Below, piece after piece: positions 39,369 through 48,783 of a stretch of DNA of 60,792 nucleotides. Numbering within the stretch: the first letter of the stretch is position 1; each line of letters starts with the position of its first letter. The notes under the pieces are model-generated. The model saw nothing but the letters and a program-made list of their open reading frames with translations, did not search any database and was not told the DNA's origin. The position numbers and the translations under genes are program-made. Source of the DNA: Pseudoalteromonas rubra (GTDB taxonomy: Bacteria > Pseudomonadota > Gammaproteobacteria > Enterobacterales > Alteromonadaceae); assembly GCF_000967655.1 (NCBI RefSeq), contig NZ_JXYA01000037.1, positions 1-60,792 of the forward strand, written 5' to 3'.

Positions 39369-41656
39369 TTCAGGGGTGTAAACGAAATGCGATGGGTGAT
39401 TTTACCCGGTAACAGGGGCACCGCCTCACCTTGTGCATAGCCACTAAAGCCAGCCCGATAAAACGGCGATAAAGGATGGCCGCTTTGCCCTCCCGCAATG
39501 CTCATAATGGCGTTATCCAGGTGGCCTGGTTGCGCGATAAAGCGCTGAGAAGCGCCAAATGCCGGCTTTTGTACCGCAGGCATATAGCTATCACCAAACC
39601 CCGCAACCACCGGCATATCGAGCAAGCCACTGAGCAGCGGAATTTGCCGACTAAACGGATGCTTCACCTCGAGCTGATTCACCCGCCCCCATTGCCACGC
39701 CGCCATATCCCGGCCCTGTGTTTCTGTTAGCTGCGCCTTGGCCGCTTCATAGGAAGCCAGTAACAGGCTATCCCAGTCAGAATGCGGTGCTTGCCAGTGC
39801 GCAGGTTGCTCACGCAGCAGCTGCCACGCAGCCGGCTCTAGATAGCGCTTTAAGGGTGACAAGCTGCCCTTTGCTTGTTGCAGCCTTGTTTCTACCGGTG
39901 CAAACAGCTGATCAAGCGTATGATCACGAAAACGCCTGACCAGGGTGTAACCAACCGAGCCCGGGCAAGCGCACGCCTGCCAGTCGGACAGGTATTGGCT
40001 GTCACGGGCATAGCGGTCGCCATTGTTTGCCAGTAGCTCGCTGAGCAGCTGATGCCAGGGCATGAGAAAGCGCGCTTCATTATCAAGCTGCAAACGCATA
40101 AAGTCTGCCTCATCAAACTGGCTCTGCGCCATCAGGCGATCGCGGATCTGCACTGCCCGCGCGCCCAGTGCATAACCACCATCACCAAAACGTAGATGCT
40201 GCTGCGCCGACACCACCCGGGAGTTGGCCGTCCATAGCTTGCCATGAGAGGGGTTTTTAACCACCGGACGCTGCACTTCGTTGTACTGCCAGTCAGTACT
40301 GTAACCCTGGCTGGGCACCGCCAAATCACTGGGCACTGAGCGACCCGGCACCGCGCCCGTTGGGCGCCATGCGGCATTGCCTTTGGCATCCACAACCACC
40401 AAGTTTTGCACCGGGATAGCAATGTGTGCGGCCTGCTCCAGCGCACTATCCACAGAGTCGGCCTGCTCCAGTGTCAGTAGCCCAAGATTAACCGAATAGT
40501 CCTGGTGTGCCACCCAGCTCAGCGCATAGGGCAGACCCTGGATCTCCTTAACCGGGCCAAAATCACTCATTGTCAGCTTGAACGTTTCACTCTTGCCATC
40601 CGGCAACTTCAGCTGCTCAGTAACCTCCCAGATGTTGTCATTCTGCGGGTCGAGCTGGATCCAGTCAGCAGTATCCAGATAGCCATTGGTAAATCCCCAG
40701 GCGATGTGATTGTTACTGCCCACCACCACAGCGGGTGCTCCCGGTAAAGTGACGCCCGTCACCTGAATGGGCTGATTTGTTGCGGAGTTATAGTTTAGTT
40801 GCGCGCGATACCAGATAGCCGGTGCGTTTAAGCCAAGGTGCATATCGTCTGAAAGCATGGCTGCACCAGTTTGAGTATGCTGTCCTGTAACAGCCCAGTT
40901 GTTACTCCCATAAAGCGGAAGCTCTTTGATATGAGTAATGTCACCAACATAAGCAATGTCACCTAAATTTGGTATAAAGACCTCTTTTTTGGTGACTTTA
41001 GAGCCATCAAGCGACGCCTGATAATTTCCAGGCTGAAGAATAAAGTCCAGCATTTCTTTTCCAAACAGCGACTCCACCAAAATTAGCGACTCATCTCTTT
41101 TTATCGTACTTTCCTGCAGATCCAGATACATACTGAAAATTACCAGTAAGCTATCTTGTGGCTGCCAGGGTCTGACTTCAGCACCCAGCAGCAGGTACTC
41201 AAAACTTTTCACTCCGCTTTGCGCCTGCCCTTCATTCACTCCCTGGGTATAGCGCGCCAGCAACACCTGCTCAGACTCCGGCAGTTGCTGCAAAATGGCC
41301 TGACTCAGGGCACGAAAACGGTGAAACCTCAGGCGCTTATCCAGCCCAATCGCCGCTTCACCAAATAATTCACTCAGCTCTCCAGCGGCATTACGACGCA
41401 GTAAATCCATCTGGAAAAAACGGTCCTGACCATGTGCAAAACCCAGTGCATAAGCAGCATCATGGCGGTTCTGAGCCGTGATCACCGCCTGCCCCAGAGC
41501 ATCTCGCTCTAACGTCACGGCTGCACTCAAGCCGCCCGACTGACCCTGCCCGTCGAGTGCGGGCAAACTCAGTGATAACATGCCATACACCACAGCACTG
41601 GCAGCCAGTGCAAGCAACACCAGCACCGCAACCCCGCGTTTCAGCCAAGTCAGCAT
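39365..41656 (-). CDS. Penicillin-acylase family (S45) hydrolase, membrane anchored
   Basis: This 763-residue N-terminal-nucleophile hydrolase has an uncleaved anchor or signal (about 7-30). The small subunit region includes HDAAYALGFAHGQDRFFQMDLLRR. The autocleavage site and nucleophile Ser251 are in YGSNNWAVTG, followed by the large subunit with MLSDDMHLGL and NHIAWGFTNGYLDTADW. Such enzymes are exported, self-cleave into two chains and hydrolyse amides, among them beta-lactams and acyl-homoserine lactones. Which substrate applies here cannot be decided from the sequence. The gene is monocistronic, with its stop overlapping the diguanylate cyclase gene by 4 bp. Confidence 0.9.
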   Translation of the reverse strand: MLTWLKRGVAVLVLLALAASAVVYGMLSLSLPALDGQGQSGGLSAAVTLERDALGQAVITAQNRHDAAYALGFAHGQDRFFQMDLLRRNAAGELSELFGEAAIGLDKRLRFHRFRALSQAILQQLPESEQVLLARYTQGVNEGQAQSGVKSFEYLLLGAEVRPWQPQDSLLVIFSMYLDLQESTIKRDESLILVESLFGKEMLDFILQPGNYQASLDGSKVTKKEVFIPNLGDIAYVGDITHIKELPLYGSNNWAVTGQHTQTGAAMLSDDMHLGLNAPAIWYRAQLNYNSATNQPIQVTGVTLPGAPAVVVGSNNHIAWGFTNGYLDTADWIQLDPQNDNIWEVTEQLKLPDGKSETFKLTMSDFGPVKEIQGLPYALSWVAHQDYSVNLGLLTLEQADSVDSALEQAAHIAIPVQNLVVVDAKGNAAWRPTGAVPGRSVPSDLAVPSQGYSTDWQYNEVQRPVVKNPSHGKLWTANSRVVSAQQHLRFGDGGYALGARAVQIRDRLMAQSQFDEADFMRLQLDNEARFLMPWHQLLSELLANNGDRYARDSQYLSDWQACACPGSVGYTLVRRFRDHTLDQLFAPVETRLQQAKGSLSPLKRYLEPAAWQLLREQPAHWQAPHSDWDSLLLASYEAAKAQLTETQGRDMAAWQWGRVNQLEVKHPFSRQIPLLSGLLDMPVVAGFGDSYMPAVQKPAFGASQRFIAQPGHLDNAIMSIAGGQSGHPLSPFYRAGFSGYAQGEAVPLLPGKITHRISFTPLN

Positions 41657-41869
41657 ACCTTTCCCTCAATTGATTGATTAATAACCTTAGCCAGCTTAGC
41701 GGTTATTGCGCTGTATTGCATTACATCTCAGTGAATCTGACGCTACCAGTACACAGAGTTGCAAAGCGCAGCTCGCAGGACTTCATCAGTGCGTTAGATC
41801 AGATTATGTATACCAAGGTACTGGTCAGCCTCGGCAACGGTTTTTTTGTGCTTTAAATGTATCTGGGCC

Positions 41870-41899
41870 TTGGCGAGTTTTCATACAGACAACTATAGT
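41870..41899 (+). promoter_or_regulatory. Putative promoter of the CHASE hybrid kinase gene
   Basis: The -35 element TTGGCG (41870-41875), an 18-bp spacer and the -10 element TATAGT (41894-41899) lie 32 bp before the kinase start. The rest of the 275-bp gap (41657-41869) shows nothing recognisable. Confidence 0.35.
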
Positions 41900-41931
41900 T
41901 AAATGATTCAAGGATACTTTTTCATGTTTAC

Positions 41932-44900
41932 ATGCAACCCATAAACGTGCTGTCGTCAAGGAAAGCTTTTTTAACCCGCTTTATGGTGGGCGCACTGTTA
42001 TTGGTGATCCTGGCGGCGGGTTGGTACATAGATGGCGTTAACGAGCGACGCCTGATTGAAGTGGAAAAAAACCGTACGTTTGAAGAGCTCAATGTCTATC
42101 GCACCCAGCTCGAGGGCACGCTGGCGTCTAATATTCAGCTGGTCCGGGGGTTAGCCATTGCATTGGCGCCACAACCAAACCTCAATCAAGCGCAGTTTGA
42201 GCGCTTTGCCGCCCCGCTATTTGAGACCAGCCAGGTGCTGCGTAATGTTGGTGCGGCGCCGGACATGGTGCTACAAATGATCTACCCGCTCGAGGGCAAT
42301 GAAAAAGCCATCGGGCTCAACTACCTTACTCACCCTCAGCAAAAGAAAGATGCCATCAGAGCCCGAGACTCTCGCACCATCGTACTGGCCGGACCGCTTG
42401 AGCTGATCCAGGGCGGTATGGCGTTGATCGCGCGAGTCCCGGTGTATGTTGATAAAGACCAGTTTTGGGGCCTGTTGTCAGTTGTGATTGATATGCCAAA
42501 ACTGTACGAGCAAGTGTCGCTAAACAAGCTAGAAGGGGATTACCTGATCGCCATCCAGGGTAAAAATGGCCTGGGTGACAGCGGCGAATATTTCTATGGC
42601 TCGCCCACCATACAGGAGCACAACCCGCTCGCATTTACCATTCACGTGCCATCGGGCAGTTGGATAATGTATGCAGCCCCCCGTTATGGCTGGAAAGCGT
42701 CTTCCGCCGCATTATGGCCATTTCGGCTTGCATTATTAACTATAGTGCTGTTCTTTTTGTTCGCATTTTCGTTTTACACCCGACTGCTCTCTGAACTTAA
42801 AAGCAAGACCAGTGCGCTGACCAACATGGGGTCGCTGGCCAAAGTCGGTGCCTGGTCGGTGGACTTAGCAACTCACCAAATCACCTTGTCGGAAGTCACC
42901 CGTCAGATTTTTGCAGTACCACCGGATTATCAACCTACCTGGATGAGCAGTACCGAGTTTTTCAAAGAAGGTCCGCATCGCAAGAAGTTTCAGGACCATA
43001 TGAATCAGGCGATCAAATACGGTAAGCCTTTTGAGGATGAATTCATTGTACAGCCACATAAAGGGCAAGAATGTTGGGTGCTCGTTAAAGCTCAGGCCAA
43101 GCAGCATAACGGCTGGACCTTACAGGTGTTTGGCTCAGTGCAAAATATCAACGACCGCAAAATGATGGCCATTGAGCACGAAAAGGTGGCCAGAAATAAC
43201 GAGCTGCTGGCGCAACTAAGTACCCATGAAGCCATCCTCAATAATCACACTGAGCGCGCCCAGGAACTGTGTACCGATGCCGTGTGCCAAGCCGCACGCG
43301 CTTCACGTGCCAGTATCTGGTTGCTCAGCGAGGATCATGCGCTGCTCTATCCCACTTGCTTTAGTAATACCCGACGAGACAGCCTGCAACACTTCCCTCC
43401 CTGGCGCAAAGCCACTCTGCCAGGCCTGTTTTCAGCAGTGCTCAGCAAGCAGGTGATTGAGGCCAGCATGGCAACCAAGCACCCAATAACCCGGCCACTG
43501 GCCGATCAGTATCTCGATCCCTTCGAGGTCGAAGCCATGTTGATCATGCCTATCCTGCATCGCGGTGCGGTGTGCGGCATACTCTGTACTGAATACGCCG
43601 ACCCTTACCCGGACTGGACCGACAGCGACAGGCGTTTTATCCAGGCCATTGCCGCGATGCTGGCGAGTTTGTTCAGTGGTCAGCAACAACAACAGGCAAA
43701 GCGTAAAGCCGTTATAGAAAAGGAGCTGGCGGAGCAGTCAGCCAAAATCAAGGCCGACTTCCTGGCCAGTATGAGCCATGAGATCCGCACGCCCATGAAT
43801 GGCATCATAGGCATGCTCGAGATCCTCGGCAATTCGCAGCTCACAGATACGCAGCAGCGCAACCTGGCACTGGCACAAAGCTCCGCCGAGTCATTACTGA
43901 CGATTATTAACGACATCTTAGACTTCTCAAAAATTGAGGCAGGTAAGCTCAATATTGAGCAAATTGAATGCGATCTTATCCAGATAATCAGCGACTGTTT
44001 TGCCGCCTTTGCCCCGCGCGCCAACGATCAGCAAACTGAGTTGTTTATCGACAGCCGGAATATGCAATATCAGCACGCCAAAACCGACCCGCACCGGCTC
44101 AAACAAATTCTTAATAACCTGATCAGCAACGCCGTTAAGTTCACTGAAAACGGCAAAGTGACTCTGACCTGTTATACGGAGCATACCAGCGAGCAGACAC
44201 GCCTTTGGTGCAGTGTTGAAGACACAGGGATCGGGATCAGTAAACAGCAGCTGAGTAAAATCTTTGACTCCTTCACTCAGGCCGATCCCTCAACCACCCG
44301 CAAGTTTGGTGGGACCGGGCTGGGTTTAACAATTGCCAGACAATTGTGCGAACTCATGGGTGGCGCACTCAATGCCTATAGCAAACCCAATTTAGGCAGC
44401 ACTTTTACCTTTTACATTGAACTCACTGATCCTCAGCCGATCCGTGCGCTGGATACCAATAATGACAGCCTGTATGTCATAGATGCCCACAGCGCATCCG
44501 ACCTGGCTGCTCGGCATATGCTGGATGCCTGGCACATACCCAGCGAGCATTTTGAAAGCGTTACACATATGCTTGCGGTATATGAAGAAGCACCATCGCA
44601 GCGGCCAGCCCTGATCATCGCCACTGACGTGCTGAACGATACACCGGAATCTGACATCAACCGCTTGCTGAAGCACATCAAAACCAAGCAGCTAAGCTAT
44701 GCACTGCTATGTAAAAACATGGCGCAGACTCAAGCCTGGCCACAGTTTTCGTCCAATAATGTGTTACTTGCGCCACTCACCCCCGCTAATGCATTGTCAC
44801 TGGTGAAACGCAAAGAGCAACTGGCCGCTAAAACTGTTGAAGATGTATGCCTGGATGTCGACATCTTGCTGGTCGAAGACAACAAGATCAACCAAACCGT

Positions 44901-45246
44901 GGCAACCACCCTGCTTGAGAAGTTGGGCGCCCATGTAACCTGCGCACACAATGGCCTGGCCGCCCTTAACCACCTCAAAGTGCGCGACGAGTCCTATGCC
45001 ATTATCCTGATGGATTGCCAAATGCCTGAGATGGATGGCTACACGGCAACAAGAGAAATCCGCGCCGGCGTGGCCGGTGAACAACACCAGCAAACTCCCA
45101 TTATCGCACTGACGGCCAATGCGATGGAGGGCGACGAAGAAAAATGCCTGGCTGCCGGTATGGATGCCTACCTGAGTAAGCCAATTAACTTTGCGGCGCT
45201 AAGTAAAATGCTACAGCGGTGGGTGGATGAAGCAAAAACCTGCTAA
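41932..45246 (+). CDS. CHASE-PAS-GAF hybrid sensor histidine kinase
   Basis: This 1104-residue protein has TM1 (about 14-33), a periplasmic CHASE-like domain (about 50-250), TM2 (about 262-284), a PAS domain (about 300-410), a GAF domain (about 430-585), a HisKA domain (SMSHEIRTP, His616), a HATPase domain (NNLISNAVKF, DTGIG, GGTGLGL), a degenerate receiver-like segment (about 846-960) without the acidic pocket, and an intact C-terminal receiver (LLVEDNKINQ, phospho-Asp1028 in LMDCQMPEMDG, Lys in YLSKPI). There is no Hpt domain, so a separate phosphotransferase is expected. The AAGGA site at 41910-41914 is 17 bases from this ATG but 9 bases from a six-codon frame (41924-41944) that overlaps the start, suggesting coupled initiation. 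Confidence 0.9.
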   Translation: MQPINVLSSRKAFLTRFMVGALLLVILAAGWYIDGVNERRLIEVEKNRTFEELNVYRTQLEGTLASNIQLVRGLAIALAPQPNLNQAQFERFAAPLFETSQVLRNVGAAPDMVLQMIYPLEGNEKAIGLNYLTHPQQKKDAIRARDSRTIVLAGPLELIQGGMALIARVPVYVDKDQFWGLLSVVIDMPKLYEQVSLNKLEGDYLIAIQGKNGLGDSGEYFYGSPTIQEHNPLAFTIHVPSGSWIMYAAPRYGWKASSAALWPFRLALLTIVLFFLFAFSFYTRLLSELKSKTSALTNMGSLAKVGAWSVDLATHQITLSEVTRQIFAVPPDYQPTWMSSTEFFKEGPHRKKFQDHMNQAIKYGKPFEDEFIVQPHKGQECWVLVKAQAKQHNGWTLQVFGSVQNINDRKMMAIEHEKVARNNELLAQLSTHEAILNNHTERAQELCTDAVCQAARASRASIWLLSEDHALLYPTCFSNTRRDSLQHFPPWRKATLPGLFSAVLSKQVIEASMATKHPITRPLADQYLDPFEVEAMLIMPILHRGAVCGILCTEYADPYPDWTDSDRRFIQAIAAMLASLFSGQQQQQAKRKAVIEKELAEQSAKIKADFLASMSHEIRTPMNGIIGMLEILGNSQLTDTQQRNLALAQSSAESLLTIINDILDFSKIEAGKLNIEQIECDLIQIISDCFAAFAPRANDQQTELFIDSRNMQYQHAKTDPHRLKQILNNLISNAVKFTENGKVTLTCYTEHTSEQTRLWCSVEDTGIGISKQQLSKIFDSFTQADPSTTRKFGGTGLGLTIARQLCELMGGALNAYSKPNLGSTFTFYIELTDPQPIRALDTNNDSLYVIDAHSASDLAARHMLDAWHIPSEHFESVTHMLAVYEEAPSQRPALIIATDVLNDTPESDINRLLKHIKTKQLSYALLCKNMAQTQAWPQFSSNNVLLAPLTPANALSLVKRKEQLAAKTVEDVCLDVDILLVEDNKINQTVATTLLEKLGAHVTCAHNGLAALNHLKVRDESYAIILMDCQMPEMDGYTATREIRAGVAGEQHQQTPIIALTANAMEGDEEKCLAAGMDAYLSKPINFAALSKMLQRWVDEAKTC

Positions 45247-45377
45247 ACCGCATCCTGAAAATACCCGCTATTCACCTGAGGCCACTATGCAAGGTCTTGC
45301 AAATCGCATAGAGTAAAGTCATGAAAACTAACCTGATCTGCTGCACTGTACGGCAGCACATCATATAGGGAATGAAT

Positions 45378-46004
45378 ATGAACTTATCCAAGATTGAACA
45401 ACGGATCATTGGCTGCCTGCTGGAGAAGCAAACCACGACCCCAGATCAGTATCCGTTGTCACTCAACGCACTGACCAATGCCTGCAATCAAAAATCGAAC
45501 CGCGAGCCTGTGATGTCACTGTCAGAGTCAGAGGTGCTGGACACGCTGACACAGCTAGAACAAAAGCGCATAGTGGTCTGCGATGAAGGTTTCTCCGGGC
45601 GGGTAAGTAAGTACCAACATCGATTTTGTAATAGCGAATTCGGTAGCTTGCAGCTCACCGAACAACAACGGGCCATTGTTTGCTTGCTGCTGTTACGCGG
45701 ACCACAGACCCCCGGCGAACTGCGCACTCGCAGCGGTCGGCTGGCGGAGTTCGCCACGGTCGGTGAGGTAGAAGCGGCACTCAACGCACTGATACAGCAA
45801 GAACTTGCCACACGCCTGGCCAGAGAACCCGGTAAACGCGAAGCGCGCTATCAGCACCTGTTCGGCGACATTGAAGACAATGCGCTCAGTGAGCAGATGA
45901 GCACACCCGGTGCAGAGCCGGTCGTGAACCTGGATGAACTCCTGCAGGAAATCGATCAGCTTAAGCAGGAACTACAGACTATCAAGCAGCACCTGGGTTT
46001 GTAA
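45378..46004 (+). CDS. yceH: YceH family protein (DUF480, UPF0502)
   Basis: This protein of about 208 residues has two winged-helix domains and a C-terminal coiled coil. The family motifs are IGCLLEKQTTTPDQYPLSLNA, NACNQKSNREPVM, the KYQHRFCNSEFG segment, LLLRGPQTPGELR and REPGKREARY. It is conserved across Gammaproteobacteria, and its molecular role is not established. The ATG at 45378 lies six bases after AGGGA and is preferred to the ATG at 45372. A 15-codon frame (45321-45368) that contains a small hairpin lies immediately upstream. Confidence 0.92.
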   Translation: MNLSKIEQRIIGCLLEKQTTTPDQYPLSLNALTNACNQKSNREPVMSLSESEVLDTLTQLEQKRIVVCDEGFSGRVSKYQHRFCNSEFGSLQLTEQQRAIVCLLLLRGPQTPGELRTRSGRLAEFATVGEVEAALNALIQQELATRLAREPGKREARYQHLFGDIEDNALSEQMSTPGAEPVVNLDELLQEIDQLKQELQTIKQHLGL

Positions 46005-46019
46005 CTATCACGGCAAGAA

Positions 46020-46040
46020 ACAGATCTAATCTGTCATAAT
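46020..46040 (+). promoter_or_regulatory. Inverted repeat and -10-like box upstream of nadE
   Basis: ACAGAT-CTA-ATCTGT (46020-46034) is a perfect 6-bp inverted repeat directly followed by CATAAT (46035-46040), which resembles a -10 element. The nadE start is 73 bp downstream. It may be an operator, but no matching regulator is known to me. Confidence 0.3.
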
Positions 46041-46113
46041 TTCAAGTAAACTTAGAACAATCAGTCATTATTAGACCAACCGAATGAAATACGGCAGGTC
46101 AGAGGGAGTCCCC

Positions 46114-46950
46114 ATGCGTGAAGCTATCATTGCTGAAATGAAAGTTCAGCCAACCATTGATGTTGCGGCAGAAGTTGCCCGACGTGTTCAGTTTATTAAA
46201 CAAACCCTGATCTCAGCCCATTGCCACAGTCTGGTACTGGGGATCAGTGGCGGTGTTGACTCGTCGACTTGTGGTCGCTTATGCCAGCTGGCCATTGACG
46301 AGTTGAATACAGAACAAGGTCGCCAGGGATATCAGTTTATTGCCATGCGCTTGCCATACGGCACCCAGGCTGATGAAGACGAAGCGCAACAGGCACTGGA
46401 GTTTATTCAGCCCAGTAAGCGCCTGACCGTTAATATCAAGGCCGCAGCCGATGCCATGCATGAGCAGGCAATTCAGGCGATGCAGCTCAGCGATACCCAG
46501 TTACCCAGTGCCGCTCTGGTCGATTTTGTGAAAGGTAATGTCAAAGCCAGACAGCGCATGGTTGCTCAGTATGAGATAGCAGGACTGACACGCGGCCTGG
46601 TGGTTGGTACCGATCATAGCGCAGAAAATATCACCGGTTTCTATACCAAGTTTGGCGACGGTGCCTGTGATTTAGCCCCGCTATTTGGTCTGTCTAAACG
46701 TCAGGTGCGTGCATTGGCCGATCACTTGGGTGCACCGCAATCATTAGTACATAAAACCCCCACCGCGGACTTAGAGTGTGACCGCCCGGGTCTTGCCGAC
46801 GAAGAGGCGCTGGGTCTGAGCTATGATGACATTGATGACTTTCTGGAAGGTCAGCCCATCAGTCTGGATGTTGAACAGCTGCTGATCAATATTTATCAAA
46901 AGACACAACACAAGCGCCAGCCCATACCAACTATTTACGACCATGAGTAA
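46114..46950 (+). CDS. nadE: Ammonia-dependent NAD+ synthetase
   Basis: This protein of about 278 residues is collinear with E. coli NadE. The ATP-pyrophosphatase P-loop is [13 protein letters not shown]. It has [35 protein letters not shown] and KTPTADLE. It amidates nicotinate adenine dinucleotide to NAD+ using ammonia. No glutaminase domain is present. The ATG at 46114 follows AGAGGGAG; an in-frame ATG 30 bp upstream lacks a site. Confidence 0.95.
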   Translation: MREAIIAEMKVQPTIDVAAEVARRVQFIKQTLISAHCHSLVLGISGGVDSSTCGRLCQLAIDELNTEQGRQGYQFIAMRLPYGTQADEDEAQQALEFIQPSKRLTVNIKAAADAMHEQAIQAMQLSDTQLPSAALVDFVKGNVKARQRMVAQYEIAGLTRGLVVGTDHSAENITGFYTKFGDGACDLAPLFGLSKRQVRALADHLGAPQSLVHKTPTADLECDRPGLADEEALGLSYDDIDDFLEGQPISLDVEQLLINIYQKTQHKRQPIPTIYDHE

Positions 46951-47037
46951 TACCTCAATGTAGTCTGAGTGATCTGGCCTGCGCTGCACCACGTAAAAGG
47001 CCAGACGCACTACAGGTACAATCGCGGGAGCACCCGC
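46951..47037. other. Long structured stem-loop followed by a second hairpin (nadE-folM gap)
   Basis: Starting at the first base after the nadE stop, TACC, TGTAGT and TCTGGCCT (46951-46980) pair in order with AGGCCAGA, ACTACA and GGTA (46998-47018), giving an imperfect stem of about 18 pairs with a 17-base loop. A second hairpin GCGGG-AGCA-CCCGC follows at 47024-47037. There is no T-run. The structure occupies most of the 115-bp gap before folM. Confidence 0.5.
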
Positions 47038-47065
47038 CACCCGTTCACTTTGCAAAGAAGGATAG

Positions 47066-47779
47066 ATGCCAATGACAGCGCCCATTTTGATCACCGGAGC
47101 CGCACAGCGTATTGGGCTGGCGATGGTTCAGCACTTTGTTGCTGAAGATATCCCGGTGATCATGACATATCGCACTAAACACCCGGTCATCGACACCCTG
47201 ACTGAACAGGGCGTGATCTGTATCCAGGCTGATTTCAATCAAGCCGGAGCTGTTGACGCATTAATTGCCCAGGTTCAGCAACACACCGATACGCTGAGCG
47301 CTCTGATACACAATGCATCCAGCTGGGATTGTGAAGCGCGTAACCCGGATCACAACGCCCTGTTTGATGCCATGATGCACATTCACGCCAAAGTGCCATA
47401 TCTGCTGAATATGGGCCTGGCGCCTTTGCTGCAAAATTATCATGAAACCGCGGACATCATTCATATTACGGATTATGTGGTCGAAAAAGGCAGCCCGAAA
47501 CATATTGCCTATGCGGCCAGCAAAGCGGCTCTGGATAACCTCAGCCGCTCCTTTGCAGCCAAGTATGCGCCGGATATCAAAGTAAACTCGGTGGCCCCGT
47601 CACTGATCATTTTTAATCAAGATGACAGTGAGGAATACAGGGCGAAAACACTGAAAAAATCCATTATGGGCATTGAACCGGGTTGTCGCGAAGTGATCGA
47701 CGCCATCGAGTTGCTGCGTAAAAGTAATTACATCACCGGCCGTACCTTGGCCGTTGACGGAGGCCGCCACCTGAAATAG
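47066..47779 (+). CDS. folM: Dihydromonapterin reductase FolM
   Basis: This 237-residue short-chain dehydrogenase has the Rossmann motif [19 protein letters not shown] and the catalytic YAASKAALD. The insertion pattern and neighbours point to FolM, which reduces dihydromonapterin to tetrahydromonapterin and has some dihydrofolate reductase activity. AAGGA precedes the ATG. folE follows on the same strand after 35 bp, then folX. Confidence 0.88.
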   Translation: MPMTAPILITGAAQRIGLAMVQHFVAEDIPVIMTYRTKHPVIDTLTEQGVICIQADFNQAGAVDALIAQVQQHTDTLSALIHNASSWDCEARNPDHNALFDAMMHIHAKVPYLLNMGLAPLLQNYHETADIIHITDYVVEKGSPKHIAYAASKAALDNLSRSFAAKYAPDIKVNSVAPSLIIFNQDDSEEYRAKTLKKSIMGIEPGCREVIDAIELLRKSNYITGRTLAVDGGRHLK

Positions 47780-47814
47780 CGGGCCTGAGCGAATCAACTA
47801 CAGTGAGTTTTATT

Positions 47815-48369
47815 ATGCATGAAGAATTAAAGAGCAGTTTTCAACAGATCATCACCGCCGTTGGCGAGGACAAAGACCGTGAAGGGCTGCTCGATACCCC
47901 CAAACGTGCTGCCAAGGCAATGGAATACCTGACTCAGGGCTATCGTCAGGAGCTCAGTGATGTGACTAACAACGCGGTGTTTAGCTCTGACGCTGATGAC
48001 ATGGTACTGATCCAGGACATTGAGCTGTATTCTATGTGCGAACACCACTTGCTGCCTTTTGTCGGGCGCGCCCACATCGCTTACATTCCCAATGGTAAGG
48101 TGTTAGGCTTATCTAAGTTTGCACGCATTGTTGATATGTACGCACGCCGCTTTCAGATCCAGGAACAGCTGACGCACCAAATTGCCAAAGCCGTAGAGGA
48201 AGTAACCGGAGCGCGCGGTGTCGGTGTAGTCATTGAGGCAAAGCATATGTGTATGATGATGCGTGGCGTTGAGAAACAAAACTCACAGATGCGCACCTCC
48301 GTCATGCTGGGTAACTTCCGTGAAGATGCCAAAACACGCAATGAATTCCTACAACTACTGAAACGCTAA
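47815..48369 (+). CDS. folE: GTP cyclohydrolase I
   Basis: This 184-residue protein converts GTP to dihydroneopterin triphosphate, the first pterin intermediate. The zinc-binding motifs are MCEHHLLPF and the Cys in [29 protein letters not shown] and [15 protein letters not shown] are also conserved. The ATG at 47815 is preferred, but a GTG at 47803 would add four residues. It lies between folM and folX (9-bp gap), so its product can be handed to FolX. A second, folate-dedicated cyclohydrolase may be encoded elsewhere. Confidence 0.95.
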   Translation: MHEELKSSFQQIITAVGEDKDREGLLDTPKRAAKAMEYLTQGYRQELSDVTNNAVFSSDADDMVLIQDIELYSMCEHHLLPFVGRAHIAYIPNGKVLGLSKFARIVDMYARRFQIQEQLTHQIAKAVEEVTGARGVGVVIEAKHMCMMMRGVEKQNSQMRTSVMLGNFREDAKTRNEFLQLLKR

Positions 48370-48378
48370 GGACCGCTT

Positions 48379-48744
48379 ATGCACACGGCCATCATCAATA
48401 TTACGAACCTGAGGTTACGTACTTTCATCGGCTTCAATCAAGAAGAAAGAGAGAAAAAACAGGACGTGGTGATCAATATCGAGATCCACTACCCGGCTGA
48501 TGCGGAGTGCCTGTTCCACGATGAGGTTGGCCACGCACTGAACTACAAAACCATTACCAAAGCGGTGATAGCGAAAGTCGAGGACGGCCACTTCCTGTTG
48601 TTAGAGAAGCTGGTCGCCGACATTCTGACGGAGTGTCATCAGCACCCGGACGTCAGCTATGCCAAGGTCAGGGTTGATAAACCGCATGCACTGCGCTTTG
48701 CGGACTCAGTTTCTCTGACCCTTGAGTGGCGCAAACCCGCCTAA
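48379..48744 (+). CDS. folX: Dihydroneopterin triphosphate 2'-epimerase FolX
   Basis: This 121-residue protein has the FolB/FolX fold. It contains LRTFIGFNQEEREKKQDVVINIEI near the N terminus, the catalytic-site region HALNYKTITKAV, LLEKLVADI and VRVDKPHALRFADSV. The latter segment and the folM/folE context support FolX (epimerising dihydroneopterin triphosphate to dihydromonapterin triphosphate) over the aldolase FolB. Confidence 0.88.
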   Translation: MHTAIINITNLRLRTFIGFNQEEREKKQDVVINIEIHYPADAECLFHDEVGHALNYKTITKAVIAKVEDGHFLLLEKLVADILTECHQHPDVSYAKVRVDKPHALRFADSVSLTLEWRKPA

Positions 48745-48751
48745 GCACAAC

Positions 48752-48783
48752 CTGGCAGCCGCTTATATCAATTTGGCTGCCAG
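48752..48783. terminator. Perfect hairpin at the folX/yqaA convergent junction
   Basis: The 9-bp stem CTGGCAGCC (48752-48760) / GGCTGCCAG (48775-48783) has a 14-base AT-rich loop. It overlaps the last codons of the minus-strand YqaA gene. It has no T-run. Confidence 0.5.
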
